Translations under genes and position numbers: made by a program
The notes under the pieces: model-generated
What the model was told of the DNA's origin: nothing
What the model saw: only the letters and a program-made list of their open reading frames with translations
Databases searched by the model: none
Shown here: piece by piece, positions 7,059 to 14,547 of the stretch
How positions within the stretch are numbered: position 1 is the first letter of the stretch
Layout of the letters: the number at the start of each line of letters is the position of its first letter
Source: Rikenella sp.
GTDB lineage: Bacteria > Bacteroidota > Bacteroidia > Bacteroidales > Rikenellaceae
Reading direction: 5' to 3'
Assembly: GCA_029054535.1 (NCBI GenBank)
Contig: JAIDFC010000219.1
Span: 1-14,916, forward strand
DNA length: 14,916 bases

Positions 7059-7892
7059 TCAACCGCGCAGCCAGGTTTCGGCCCAGACCAGATCGGTCGG
7101 TGTGGTGATTTTGAGGTTGGCCGGATCGCCGTCGGTCAGCACGACGCGTCCGACGCCGGTCAGTTCCACGACCGAGGCGTCGTCCGTGAAACGGTCGTCG
7201 TACGGGGCGGCATAGGCCCTCCGCAACCACTCGCCCCGAAACCCTTGCGGAGTCTGGACGGCGCGATAGGCCGATCGGTCGACCGCCTCGCTGCGCACGG
7301 GGTCGCAGGGGTCGATCCGCCGCAGCGAGTCGACCACCGGCACGGTCGGCACGGCCGCGCCGTAGCGATGGGCGGCCTCCAGTACGGCTGCGATGGTCCG
7401 GTCGTCGACAAAAGGCCGCACGCCGTCGTGAACGAGAACGAGATCGGCCTCCGGCACAGCCCGGAGTCCGTTCCGGACCGAGTGGAATCGGCTCTCGCCG
7501 CCGGCCGCCACGGTATGCGGCAATCGAAAATCGTATCGTTCGCACAGCTCTCGCCACAGTTCGAGATGGGCCTCCGGCAACACGAGGACGATTTTATGCA
7601 CAAAGTTATCCACATTCCATCCCGCACACTGCACATTCTCCACAAACGGGTGTTTACAATTTTTCGGATCGGCCGACTTATCCACCTCTTCATCAACACC
7701 CCATGAACATAGTGTCAAAAAACGCTCCACCCCCTCCGCCAGCCGTCGCAAACTCCGCATCACAACAGGCTCGCCACCCAGCTCCAAAAACTGTTTCGGC
7801 ACCCCTCCCCCCATTCGCCTCCCGCTCCCGCCAGCGACCACGATTGTCAATATATTGTGCATAACATCTGTATTTTGCGTTCGGTTGCTCAT
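7059..7892 (-). CDS. ispD: 2-C-methyl-D-erythritol 4-phosphate cytidylyltransferase with internal insertion
   Basis: The MEP-pathway enzyme that joins MEP and CTP to CDP-methylerythritol on the way to isoprenoids; cytosolic. Family motifs are intact: VAGGSGRRMGGGVPKQF (19-35, nucleotide binding), GGESRFHSVRNGL (131-143), VHDGVRPF (154-161), VPVVDSLRRID (184-194), RAVQTPQGF (210-218), FTDDASVVE (235-243) and NLKITTPTDL (259-268). At 277 residues it is longer than the usual 225-240. The excess is an insertion of about 41 residues (58-98, DNA about 7599-7721) between the RSLRRLAEGVERF helix and the KIVLVLPEAHLE strand. The insertion is rich in Cys, Asn and Lys, and its DNA is visibly AT-richer than the flanks. 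A shorter start at Met11 (7862) is possible and would match the usual N-terminus better. No good promoter was found upstream. Confidence 0.93.
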   Translation of the reverse strand: MSNRTQNTDVMHNILTIVVAGGSGRRMGGGVPKQFLELGGEPVVMRSLRRLAEGVERFLTLCSWGVDEEVDKSADPKNCKHPFVENVQCAGWNVDNFVHKIVLVLPEAHLELWRELCERYDFRLPHTVAAGGESRFHSVRNGLRAVPEADLVLVHDGVRPFVDDRTIAAVLEAAHRYGAAVPTVPVVDSLRRIDPCDPVRSEAVDRSAYRAVQTPQGFRGEWLRRAYAAPYDDRFTDDASVVELTGVGRVVLTDGDPANLKITTPTDLVWAETWLRG

Positions 7893-7956
7893 CTTCTTTT
7901 GGGCGGGATGCCGTGTCTGACGTACTCAGATCGCGCAGCCACGAGAATCATCCACA
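7595..7956. other. Cluster of DnaA-box sequences in and upstream of ispD
   Basis: Three perfect matches to TTATNCACA occur: TTATGCACA at 7595-7603, TTATCCACA at 7607-7615 (3 bases after the first), and TTATGCACA on the minus strand at 7856-7864. Three one-mismatch sites occur: TTCTCCACA (7636-7644), TTATCCACC (7678-7686) and TCATCCACA (7948-7956). Four lie in the AT-richer ispD insertion; the fifth covers the Met11 codon next to an AT palindrome CAATATATTG (7848-7857); the sixth is upstream of the gene. The sequence matches are direct observations. Function as an origin, DnaA-titration site or DnaA-regulated promoter is inference. Confidence 0.55.
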
Positions 7957-7980
7957 ATAGCACTACTTGCAGCGTTTTGC

Positions 7981-7997
7981 CTCGCCACCAACCACGC
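7981..7997 (+). repeat. 17-base direct repeat, copy 1
   Basis: CTCGCCACCAACCACGC occurs here and identically at 8212-8228; a 9-base partial copy is at 8477-8485. About 15 bases further on (8012 onward), CGAAAATTGGAGTTTGCTC matches the tail that follows the hairpin core of the third composite element, so a decayed additional element may lie here. Confidence 0.6.
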
Positions 7998-8081
7998 TCA
8001 CAAGGCGACCACGAAAATTGGAGTTTGCTCAAAACACTTCCGCCGGCTACGGCTCTATTCACCATTCTCCCGCAACAAACC

Positions 8082-8147
8082 GCGCTCTACGAGCGCTCGG
8101 TCCGCAGCCCTCCCCCGGCGGAGGGCCGGTGCCGCTCGGCACTCGAA
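8082..8147 (+). repeat. Composite hairpin element, copy 1
   Basis: Three hairpins in order: GCGCTC-TAC-GAGCGC (8082-8096), CCCTCC/GGAGGG (8108-8113/8120-8125), and the core GTGCC-GCTC-GGCAC followed by TCGAA (8129-8147). The core is identical in copies 1, 2 and 3, while the first two hairpins keep their position but change sequence. Confidence 0.75.
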
Positions 8148-8175
8148 CCTACCAGCCGCTACCCTAAAGCTCCGC

Positions 8176-8215
8176 GGGCTGCGGCCCTTTTAACTCCGAG
8201 ATAAGCTGCATCTCG
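8176..8215 (+). repeat. Second repeat module, copy 1
   Basis: GGGC-TGCG-GCCC followed by TTTTAACTCC, then a second hairpin CGAGAT/ATCTCG (8197-8202/8210-8215). The same layout recurs at 8380-8413, with the shared piece CCCTTTTAAYTCC and a different second stem. Hairpin plus TTTT looks like a plus-strand terminator, but no plus-strand gene precedes it. Confidence 0.55.
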
Positions 8216-8228
8216 CCACCAACCACGC
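8212..8228 (+). repeat. 17-base direct repeat, copy 2
   Basis: Identical to 7981-7997 over 17 bases and overlaps the right arm of the preceding hairpin. It is followed by further GC-rich inverted repeats around GCCC-TCC-GGGC. Confidence 0.6.
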
Positions 8229-8278
8229 CCTCCGGGCGCCCGGGCAGTAGCCACCCATCGGCCAGCTCCGCAACTCGG

Positions 8279-8349
8279 CATAAACTGCGATCGCAGATCG
8301 CACGGCCCGCAGCCCACCCCCTGAGGAGGGGTGCCGCTCGGCACTCGAA
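8279..8349 (+). repeat. Composite hairpin element, copy 2
   Basis: Starts with CATAAAC (8279-8285). Then follow TGCGA/TCGCA (8286-8302, including the palindrome TGCGATCGCA), a CCCC/GGGG hairpin (8317-8331), and the core GTGCCGCTCGGCACTCGAA (8331-8349). Confidence 0.75.
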
Positions 8350-8379
8350 AACTGGTTTTTGCTTGGGGGAATGCGCGCA

Positions 8380-8413
8380 GGCTTCAGCCCTTTTAATTCC
8401 CAAACGTATTGGG
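8380..8413 (+). repeat. Second repeat module, copy 2
   Basis: GGCT-TC-AGCC then CTTTTAATTCC, followed by the hairpin CCCAA-ACGTA-TTGGG (8399-8413). It parallels the module at 8176-8215 with compensating changes in the second stem. Confidence 0.5.
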
Positions 8414-8582
8414 CCGCACGCCTCCTTGTACCCGAGCCGCCGCCAGCGGAAAGAGCAACGAGCACCGACGAAGTTGCTCGCCACCGCGCGGGGTGGCGGT
8501 GGCTCGCCCGCCCACAGGGCGGGATTTCCAAGTCTTTGCACTCTTGCTTTGACCGCGCGCCAGGCGATTCATTCGGATTCGT

Positions 8583-8653
8583 CATAAACCGCACCCAAAG
8601 GGTGCGCGGATCGCCGCCCCCCTGCGGCGGGACGGTGCCGCTCGGCACTCGAA
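8583..8653 (+). repeat. Composite hairpin element, copy 3
   Basis: Starts with CATAAAC (8583-8589). Then CGCACCC-AAA-GGGTGCG (8590-8606, a perfect 7-bp stem), CGCCGC/GCGGCG (8612-8617/8624-8629), and the core GTGCCGCTCGGCACTCGAA (8635-8653). Total length is the same 71 bases as copy 2. Confidence 0.75.
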
Positions 8654-8714
8654 AGCTGGAGCTTGCTCAGCAACAAGCAAGAACTGCCCTCGGGCCGGGC
8701 AGGCCGCGGGTGCC

Positions 8715-8748
8715 CCCGCCGGGCGGGCGGTGCCTTCCGGCACTCGGT
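8715..8748 (+). repeat. Composite hairpin element, partial copy 4
   Basis: A CCCGCC/GGCGGG palindrome (8715-8727) is followed by a core variant GTGCC-TTCC-GGCAC-TCGG (8730-8748). The stem is kept while the loop has changed. The first hairpin and the CATAAAC start are missing. Confidence 0.6.
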
Positions 8749-8766
8749 ACTGGCCATTCGGGTAAG

Positions 8767-8794
8767 AAAAACCAATAAAAACCCGCCGCCGGGC
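8767..8794 (-). terminator. Probable intrinsic terminator of the alpha-2-macroglobulin gene
   Basis: Read on the minus strand, the hairpin CCCG-GCGG-CGGG (8793-8782) is followed directly by TTTTTATTGGTTTTTCTT. It begins about 70 bases after the stop codon. The double T tract resembles the one after asnA. Confidence 0.55.
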
Positions 8795-8861
8795 GATACG
8801 CAGTCTCGCTATAACTACCACCAAAAGCCTCAACGCCCCCCGGCAAGCCACCCCCGACCGT

Positions 8862-11800
8862 TTAACGGACTGTCGCCGTCGCAGACGCCGTATTGCCCGC
8901 CACGGCATCGTCGTACATCGCCGCACAACGGATGGCCGGCAACGTGTAAACCCCCGCATACGTGGCATTCAGATGCGTCGAGACCTTCACCGAGCCGCCC
9001 GGAGCCAGCTCGGGAATAAAGCTGTCGACCCGATCGTCGCGCAGGTCGCGATAACCGACACCCGGCATCTCCTGCACCCGGTCGGGCCGGATCTCCCAGC
9101 CGGAAGCCACCGGTTCCGAGAGCATCAGGTTCGAGATCGGTTCAGGGGTCAGATTCCGCACCGTAACTTCCGAGACGAAATCCGTCCCCTGGGCCAGCGA
9201 AGTCGCGTCCACCGGCCGCCCCTGGCTGTCCGTATAACGAACCGTTACCTCCAGCCCGTTCCGCGCCGCCGCCACGCTACGCCCCGACGCGATACCCGTC
9301 GCCACGGTCCGTATATAGAGCGTCCCGCCGGTCCGGTTGACCACCGAAAGCCGCCCCGAAGCCGGATTCTCCCACCGGCCCGTCCACAACATCCTCTTGG
9401 CCTCCGACTCCACCCGACCGCTCTTGCCCGCTGCACTCCACTCGAAATCGAGTGCCGAAACGCGGCCTGTCCGTTCGATGTACTCGCCCATGGCCAACAG
9501 ACACCACGCCGTGGTCTGCGTGCTCATCCACTCGTTCGAGGCGAGTCGGCGCGAGAGTTGCGCGGCGAGCTGCACCGCTTCGGCCGGCATCTCCAACAAA
9601 GAACAGCCCAACAGTTGGATCGCTTTCGCCCGTTCCGGCGATCCGAAGGTCGCGACGCGTTGACGACGCAATAGTTCATCGTTCGTCGCGGTGGAATCGC
9701 CCTCTTTCAGGCCTTCGATCGCCAGTTGTCGGCCCATGTTTTTACGTCCGGCCGCCGCATAAGCCGTCGCCAGCATCCAGCGCGTTTCGGTCGTCAGACG
9801 TTCGCTCTGCCGCAGGCGGTTCATGGCTCCGACCTCCGGCGCGCCCGACAGAGCCAGGACGTAGAGCCGATAAGCCTGGATCAGGTTGAGCGCCCCGGAC
9901 TGCGAGGCGTTCCACTGCACCGCCACGTTCTTGACCGCCGTCCGCAGGCGGTCGTAGACCTCCGTCGGCACGGTGTATCCTTTGTGTCCGGCTACGGTCA
10001 TGAAGTGCAGCGCGTAGGCCGATCCCCAGGCACTGGGCGACGAAGCCCCCGGCCAGTATCCCATCGCGCCGTCCGGCGTAGCGTATCGGGTGTAACGGTT
10101 CAACACGTCGTGGATTTTGGTCCGGGCTTCGGTCCGCTCGCTCTCCGACAGGTCGGCGAGGTCCGACAGGTAGAGCAGCGGGAAGACGGCCGAGGTGATC
10201 TGTTCGACACAGTCGTACGGGTAGGTTGAGAGGTACTCCATCCGCTGGGCCGCTCCGAGCGGCTCGACCGACGAGACTTCGAGCATCAGCCCTTGCGTAC
10301 CCGGCACGCCCTGCAGGAGAGCCGTCGCGTCCCATTTCTTTCCGGCCGCCACCGTGTAGTTGCGACCGTCCGCCACGGGGGTAGACAACCGCCGGAGCGG
10401 AATATCCATCCCGTAGTGCGATTTCAATCCGCCGCCAGCCTTGGCCGTGATCTCGATATGTCCTCCCTCGGCCGCGCCGGCAGTTTTCCCGATCGGCACG
10501 TTCGCTTTGGTCTTCAGCCGGAAGAGGACGATTCGATCGCCTTTCTTGGCCAGCGTAGCCGTCTGCCGCGTCGGACCGACCACCGTAAAGATCGAGGTGT
10601 CGGCCGCGATCGAAGCCGTAACCGTGCCGACTCCGTCTTCCGTAGCGATCAGGGTCGCCGGAACGACGAACTCGTCGCCCGGCGCTACCGCTCTGGGCGC
10701 CGAACCCAGCGTCATCAACGGCGACCGTACCGTTATGCTCCGTTCGGCCGACCCCCAGGCTCCGTTACCGTCGTCGGCCTCCTGCGACACGGCGACGACC
10801 ATCGCCCGGAGCCGACCCATGTAGGCCGGCAACCGCACCGTATGAGTCGCTTTCGCGCCTTTCGCCAGACGGAAGGTTCCGAGGTGTCGCACGACGGGCA
10901 CGAAGCGGTTGACGGACGGTTTCCCGACCGGGTCGAGCGCGTCGTCGCCGCCGATGGCGAACATCTGTTCGATCCGCCCGCCGTAGGCCCCCAGGACATT
11001 ATTATAGACGTCCCAGGTCGAGACCCCCAGCGCGATCCGCGCATGGAACCGTTCCCACGGATCCGGCGTCCGGAACCGAGTCAGGTCCAGCAGCCCTTCG
11101 TCCACCACAGCCAGCGTATAGACGAACGGCCGTCCCTGCTTTTCGGAGACGGTGAGGGTCAGGGTCGACTCGGGTCTCACGTCGTCCGGCCCCCCGATCA
11201 CCGGCTCCAACCGGCTCGCGGCCGAACCGACCCGCAGCGGCACGATCCCGTACAGCCGCACCGGCAGATCGTTCTCCACGCTGCCGTACGGCTGAAGAAG
11301 CGTTACGTTCAGATAGACGTTGGGTTGCATCTCCGGCGTTACACGGAAACGGTGTTTGACCGGTCCGTCGTGGTCGCAGCTCAGGAGGAAGGTCTCGACG
11401 ACCCGCGACCCGTTCTCGACCGATACGATCGCCCGGGATCCTTTCGTAGCCGGAAAGCTGACCGTGGCCTGCTCGCCCGCCTGATAGGAAGGTTTGTCCA
11501 GCGACACGGAGAGCCGCATCGCCCCCTCGCCGTCGCGGTGGCGGTTGCCGTAGTCGGGCCAGTCTATGTAGACCAGCACGGCCGCTTCATGACCGCTCTT
11601 CCGGTCGCGCGCCGTGATGTAATAGGTCCCCCACTCCTTGTCGGTCATGTTCAGGGTATAACTCCCCGTTCCGCTGAGACTCGAGGTCTCGATCTCTTCG
11701 TGGCGGACCGGTTTCAGGCGGCTGGACGAGACGTACCGCGCCAATTCGTTCCGTTCCGAGCTCCACCACCAATGCCAGTCGACCCGATAGACGTTGATCT

Positions 11801-14522
11801 CGACGCTCCGACCGCCGACGGCCGATCCGTCGGGTCGAACGGTGGCGATCTCGAACCGGTGGTTCCGACCGGTAGGCAACTGGTCGGCGGCTCCGGCCGG
11901 CGGGCGGATCCCGACGTACGAGTCGAACGGCGAGTAGAGAATCGTGGTCGCATCCACGCTCGCCTCGCCCGATGGCTCGAACAGCCGGGTGGTCAACCGG
12001 GCCTGCAACATGCCGCCGGCCTTTTCGCCCCCCCTCAGGACGGCTGTGATCCGAGCGTCGCCCGCCACGTCGGTCGTCCCGGTGATCTCGGGCGCGTTCT
12101 CGGGACGGAACGCCAGGTACGGATTGTCGAAAACGTAGTCTTTATAGCGGTCGAAGCTGTTCCGAAGGGCGGTGAATTCGGTCTCGATGGTATAACGCAA
12201 CCCGCCGGCCCGAGCCCCGGTGAGCCACTCGCCGTGCAGGAGAGCGTCCAACGGTTTGCCTCGCTGGATATACGGTTCCGGAAACCGCAGGTCGATCTTC
12301 AGCCGATTGGGTTTGACGGTCTCGATCCGCAGCCGCTTGTCGAACGTGGCCCCGCCCACGGAGACGGTAGCGTTCCAAACGCCGGTCGGCGCTTCCGGAT
12401 CGGTAGCGAACACGAAGTCGTAGATGCCGCCGACCGACCGCGTCGCCACGCGTTTCTGGTAGAGTTGGCCGAGGGGCGAACGCAGTTCGACGCTCACCGG
12501 ATGTCCTTCCGGCAGTCGCGCCCCGGCTGTTACGAAGTTCATATAGATGGTATCGCCCGGTCGCCACACGCCTCGTTCGGTCCAGATGAAGCCGCGCAGC
12601 CCCTCGCGGGTCTGCTCGCCCGAGACGTCGAAAGTCGAGGTCGAAAGCTCGGACCCGGCGTTGACCTTCAAGTAGGTCCGCTGGCGCTCTTTCGAGACCA
12701 CGGCATAGTAGGGCCGTCCCCCCTCGAACCGAATGAGGAGCTGCCCGTTTTCGTCAGTCGTCCCGCGCCCCAAGGAGTGGCCCTGGAAGTTCCGCAGCTC
12801 GACCTGCGCCCCTTTCACCGGTTCGGTCGTCGAGAGGCTGTGGACCATAAACAGCATCCGAGGCTCGTCCGACCCTTTGGCGATCGCGCCCAGGTCGCTC
12901 ACCAGCAGGCTGCGCTGCGCCGACCGACCGTAGTAATAGCTCGGCGTACACGGATTGTCGCGGTCTTTCCACTCGTACACCTCCCAATCGTAGGCGTCGC
13001 TGCCGCTCCAGTAATATCCGCCGCGGTCGAACCGCTCTTGCATCGACCGGAACCGCGCACGATCGGCCGCCTGAGCCGCCTGCGGGGTCAGCCGTTCCTC
13101 GGCCGGAACGCACGGCAGAGCGGCCATCGACCGATTGAACGACAACACGATCCGATACAACGCCCCCGGCTCGGTCTCGACCAGTTCGTCCAGGTCGAGC
13201 GAATAGGTCGACCACTGGCGGAGCTTCCGGCTGTCGTTGCCGTCGAGAAAGACGGTCCGCGTCACCGCCGGCCGAGCGGTCCGCATCAGGTTCCCGACGT
13301 CCTTGCTCTCGAGTTCGTTCTCTTGCAGAAACTGCCCGACGTTCTGTTCCGGAATCCGGAACACGTCGACCTGCACGGCCCGAAGTCCCACCGCCTGGAA
13401 CGGAATCCCCCGGCCGCCGCGGTCGCCGTCGCCGACCAAAGCCGACGACGGCGGAACGATCGTCCCGCCACCCACGAACCGCACGGACGGACGCCCGGCA
13501 TCCAAAACCACGGTCCGTTCCACATCCTCGCCCAGCCGATCCCCGGCGGCGTTTTTCAGCGAGCCGTCCACACACAACACCACACTGATCTGCCCGTCGT
13601 CATCTTTCCCCAACGACGAAGACTGAGGATAGATCCGGACCAGGTTGCCGTCGACCCGGCGGACGCTCCGCACGCCATCCTTCAGGTAGACCAGTCCGTC
13701 CAGATCCTGCCCCATATCGACCCGGTCCGTAAACCGCACCTCGACGTACTGTTCCCCGTCGTTACAATAGCCCACGGAGTGGAGTTCGAAAACCCCGCGA
13801 CCCGGCAACGAGACTTTCAGAAGTTCCTGTTCGGCATACCCGGCCTGCTTGTCCCGTACAGTCAAGATCAGTTCGTCGGCCAACAGGCCGCGTCCGATGC
13901 CGGCGATCGAAAACCGGTGGATCCGACCGTCGGCGCTGTGCCGCCACTCCACCCGGCCCCCCTGCAAACCCGCCCAACGGGTCATCTTCCGTATCTGAGC
14001 CGAATCTTCGCTATCCTGCGTATACAAAACCCCCTCGACGCTGAACCGATCGTCTTTCTCGACCCGAAACGTGGTCAGATCGGCCGAGGCTTCGGCCGAC
14101 AAGGTCCGAAACGGAAACTCGAAATCCTTGGCGGTCGACTTCCCGCTCCCTCCCCCGAGCAACTTTCCCAGTTTCATCCGGACGCGGTAAACGGTCCCCC
14201 GTTCGAACGCGGTCTCGGGTCTGAAGATCAGGGTTCGCGGATCTTCGGACGAAAGGGACCAACTGCCGTTGACTTTCGGTGAGATCTCGATGTATTTCTC
14301 CCAATGCGGCACCGAATCCACCGGCTCGGTCAGCGTTACCGAAACGCTCTCCATCCGACCGATGTACCCAGAAGTGAAACTCTCCACGGATGGGTGGTAC
14401 TCCACTTCCATCCGAGACATACCGCTTCCGTTCCTGGTCTCTTCGGCCTCCTGCGTTGCACTGCCGCACGAGGTAAACAAAAGTCCGAATCCCAAAATCC
14501 CGATGATGGTTCCTAATCGCAT
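8862..14522 (-). CDS. Alpha-2-macroglobulin family lipoprotein (protease trap)
   Basis: A bacterial alpha-2-macroglobulin of 1886 residues. Such proteins sit in the envelope and trap proteases: the bait region is cut and a Cys-Gln thioester then links covalently to the protease. Residues 1-19 form a lipoprotein signal peptide, with hydrophobic core IIGILGFGLLF and lipobox FTSC (Cys19). The acidic QEAEE after it loosely resembles a lipoprotein surface-export signal. Beta-rich macroglobulin domains fill most of the N-terminal two thirds, with FIWTERGVWRPGDTIYMNF (645-663) a typical MG-domain landmark. The thioester motif is intact: YPYDCVEQ, Cys1438 to Gln1441, followed by the helical thioester domain (about 1440-1690). 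A C-terminal receptor-binding-like beta domain begins near 1745. The large size is usual for Bacteroidota. The common partner gene pbpC (penicillin-binding protein 1C) is not next to it on either side. Confidence 0.96.
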   Translation of the reverse strand: MRLGTIIGILGFGLLFTSCGSATQEAEETRNGSGMSRMEVEYHPSVESFTSGYIGRMESVSVTLTEPVDSVPHWEKYIEISPKVNGSWSLSSEDPRTLIFRPETAFERGTVYRVRMKLGKLLGGGSGKSTAKDFEFPFRTLSAEASADLTTFRVEKDDRFSVEGVLYTQDSEDSAQIRKMTRWAGLQGGRVEWRHSADGRIHRFSIAGIGRGLLADELILTVRDKQAGYAEQELLKVSLPGRGVFELHSVGYCNDGEQYVEVRFTDRVDMGQDLDGLVYLKDGVRSVRRVDGNLVRIYPQSSSLGKDDDGQISVVLCVDGSLKNAAGDRLGEDVERTVVLDAGRPSVRFVGGGTIVPPSSALVGDGDRGGRGIPFQAVGLRAVQVDVFRIPEQNVGQFLQENELESKDVGNLMRTARPAVTRTVFLDGNDSRKLRQWSTYSLDLDELVETEPGALYRIVLSFNRSMAALPCVPAEERLTPQAAQAADRARFRSMQERFDRGGYYWSGSDAYDWEVYEWKDRDNPCTPSYYYGRSAQRSLLVSDLGAIAKGSDEPRMLFMVHSLSTTEPVKGAQVELRNFQGHSLGRGTTDENGQLLIRFEGGRPYYAVVSKERQRTYLKVNAGSELSTSTFDVSGEQTREGLRGFIWTERGVWRPGDTIYMNFVTAGARLPEGHPVSVELRSPLGQLYQKRVATRSVGGIYDFVFATDPEAPTGVWNATVSVGGATFDKRLRIETVKPNRLKIDLRFPEPYIQRGKPLDALLHGEWLTGARAGGLRYTIETEFTALRNSFDRYKDYVFDNPYLAFRPENAPEITGTTDVAGDARITAVLRGGEKAGGMLQARLTTRLFEPSGEASVDATTILYSPFDSYVGIRPPAGAADQLPTGRNHRFEIATVRPDGSAVGGRSVEINVYRVDWHWWWSSERNELARYVSSSRLKPVRHEEIETSSLSGTGSYTLNMTDKEWGTYYITARDRKSGHEAAVLVYIDWPDYGNRHRDGEGAMRLSVSLDKPSYQAGEQATVSFPATKGSRAIVSVENGSRVVETFLLSCDHDGPVKHRFRVTPEMQPNVYLNVTLLQPYGSVENDLPVRLYGIVPLRVGSAASRLEPVIGGPDDVRPESTLTLTVSEKQGRPFVYTLAVVDEGLLDLTRFRTPDPWERFHARIALGVSTWDVYNNVLGAYGGRIEQMFAIGGDDALDPVGKPSVNRFVPVVRHLGTFRLAKGAKATHTVRLPAYMGRLRAMVVAVSQEADDGNGAWGSAERSITVRSPLMTLGSAPRAVAPGDEFVVPATLIATEDGVGTVTASIAADTSIFTVVGPTRQTATLAKKGDRIVLFRLKTKANVPIGKTAGAAEGGHIEITAKAGGGLKSHYGMDIPLRRLSTPVADGRNYTVAAGKKWDATALLQGVPGTQGLMLEVSSVEPLGAAQRMEYLSTYPYDCVEQITSAVFPLLYLSDLADLSESERTEARTKIHDVLNRYTRYATPDGAMGYWPGASSPSAWGSAYALHFMTVAGHKGYTVPTEVYDRLRTAVKNVAVQWNASQSGALNLIQAYRLYVLALSGAPEVGAMNRLRQSERLTTETRWMLATAYAAAGRKNMGRQLAIEGLKEGDSTATNDELLRRQRVATFGSPERAKAIQLLGCSLLEMPAEAVQLAAQLSRRLASNEWMSTQTTAWCLLAMGEYIERTGRVSALDFEWSAAGKSGRVESEAKRMLWTGRWENPASGRLSVVNRTGGTLYIRTVATGIASGRSVAAARNGLEVTVRYTDSQGRPVDATSLAQGTDFVSEVTVRNLTPEPISNLMLSEPVASGWEIRPDRVQEMPGVGYRDLRDDRVDSFIPELAPGGSVKVSTHLNATYAGVYTLPAIRCAAMYDDAVAGNTASATATVR

Positions 14523-14538
14523 ATCTCGTTGTGGTTAT

Positions 14539-14546
14539 TAAAGATA
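14539..14546 (-). promoter_or_regulatory. Possible -7 promoter element of the alpha-2-macroglobulin gene
   Basis: TATCTTTA on the minus strand, one base off TAnnTTTG, ends 16 bases before the start codon. The geometry is close to that of the asnA element. No -33 element is visible, because the upstream sequence is the FISUMP relic. Confidence 0.3.
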
Positions 14547-14547
14547 T

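Larger units (their letters stand above)
7981..8793. repeat. Gene-free chain of GC-rich hairpins (extragenic palindrome cluster)
   Basis: Between the ispD start and the end of the alpha-2-macroglobulin gene there is no believable gene. The many overlapping frames here translate repeat modules in different registers. Perfect inverted repeats, besides those in the composite elements, include GAGCAAC/GTTGCTC (8453-8459/8473-8479), CCACCGC/GCGGTGG (8481-8487/8496-8502), CCCGCCC-ACA-GGGCGGG (8507-8523), CTTGCT/AGCAAG (8662-8667/8676-8681) and CTGCCC/GGGCAG (8684-8689/8697-8702). The region resembles REP/BIME-type clusters in organisation. Confidence 0.7.

Noticed and set aside
5908..7557. 549-codon minus-strand frame across nhaC, upp and ispD
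   Set aside because: It runs over three confidently identified genes in the wrong frame or strand, and its translation is Arg-rich low complexity.
8129..8653. CRISPR-like array, because the 19-base core recurs three times
   Set aside because: Spacing is irregular (202 and 304 bases), the intervening sequence is itself repeated hairpins, and no cas genes are present.
8164..8968. Several overlapping frames of 60-150 codons in the hairpin cluster
   Set aside because: They translate the same repeat modules in different registers (for example FECRAAP and SSAERH are both the core hairpin). They have no independent support as proteins.
10293..14282. 1329-codon plus-strand open frame opposite the alpha-2-macroglobulin gene
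   Set aside because: Same reason: antisense frame produced by codon bias in GC-rich DNA. The minus-strand protein has a lipobox and a CVEQ motif.
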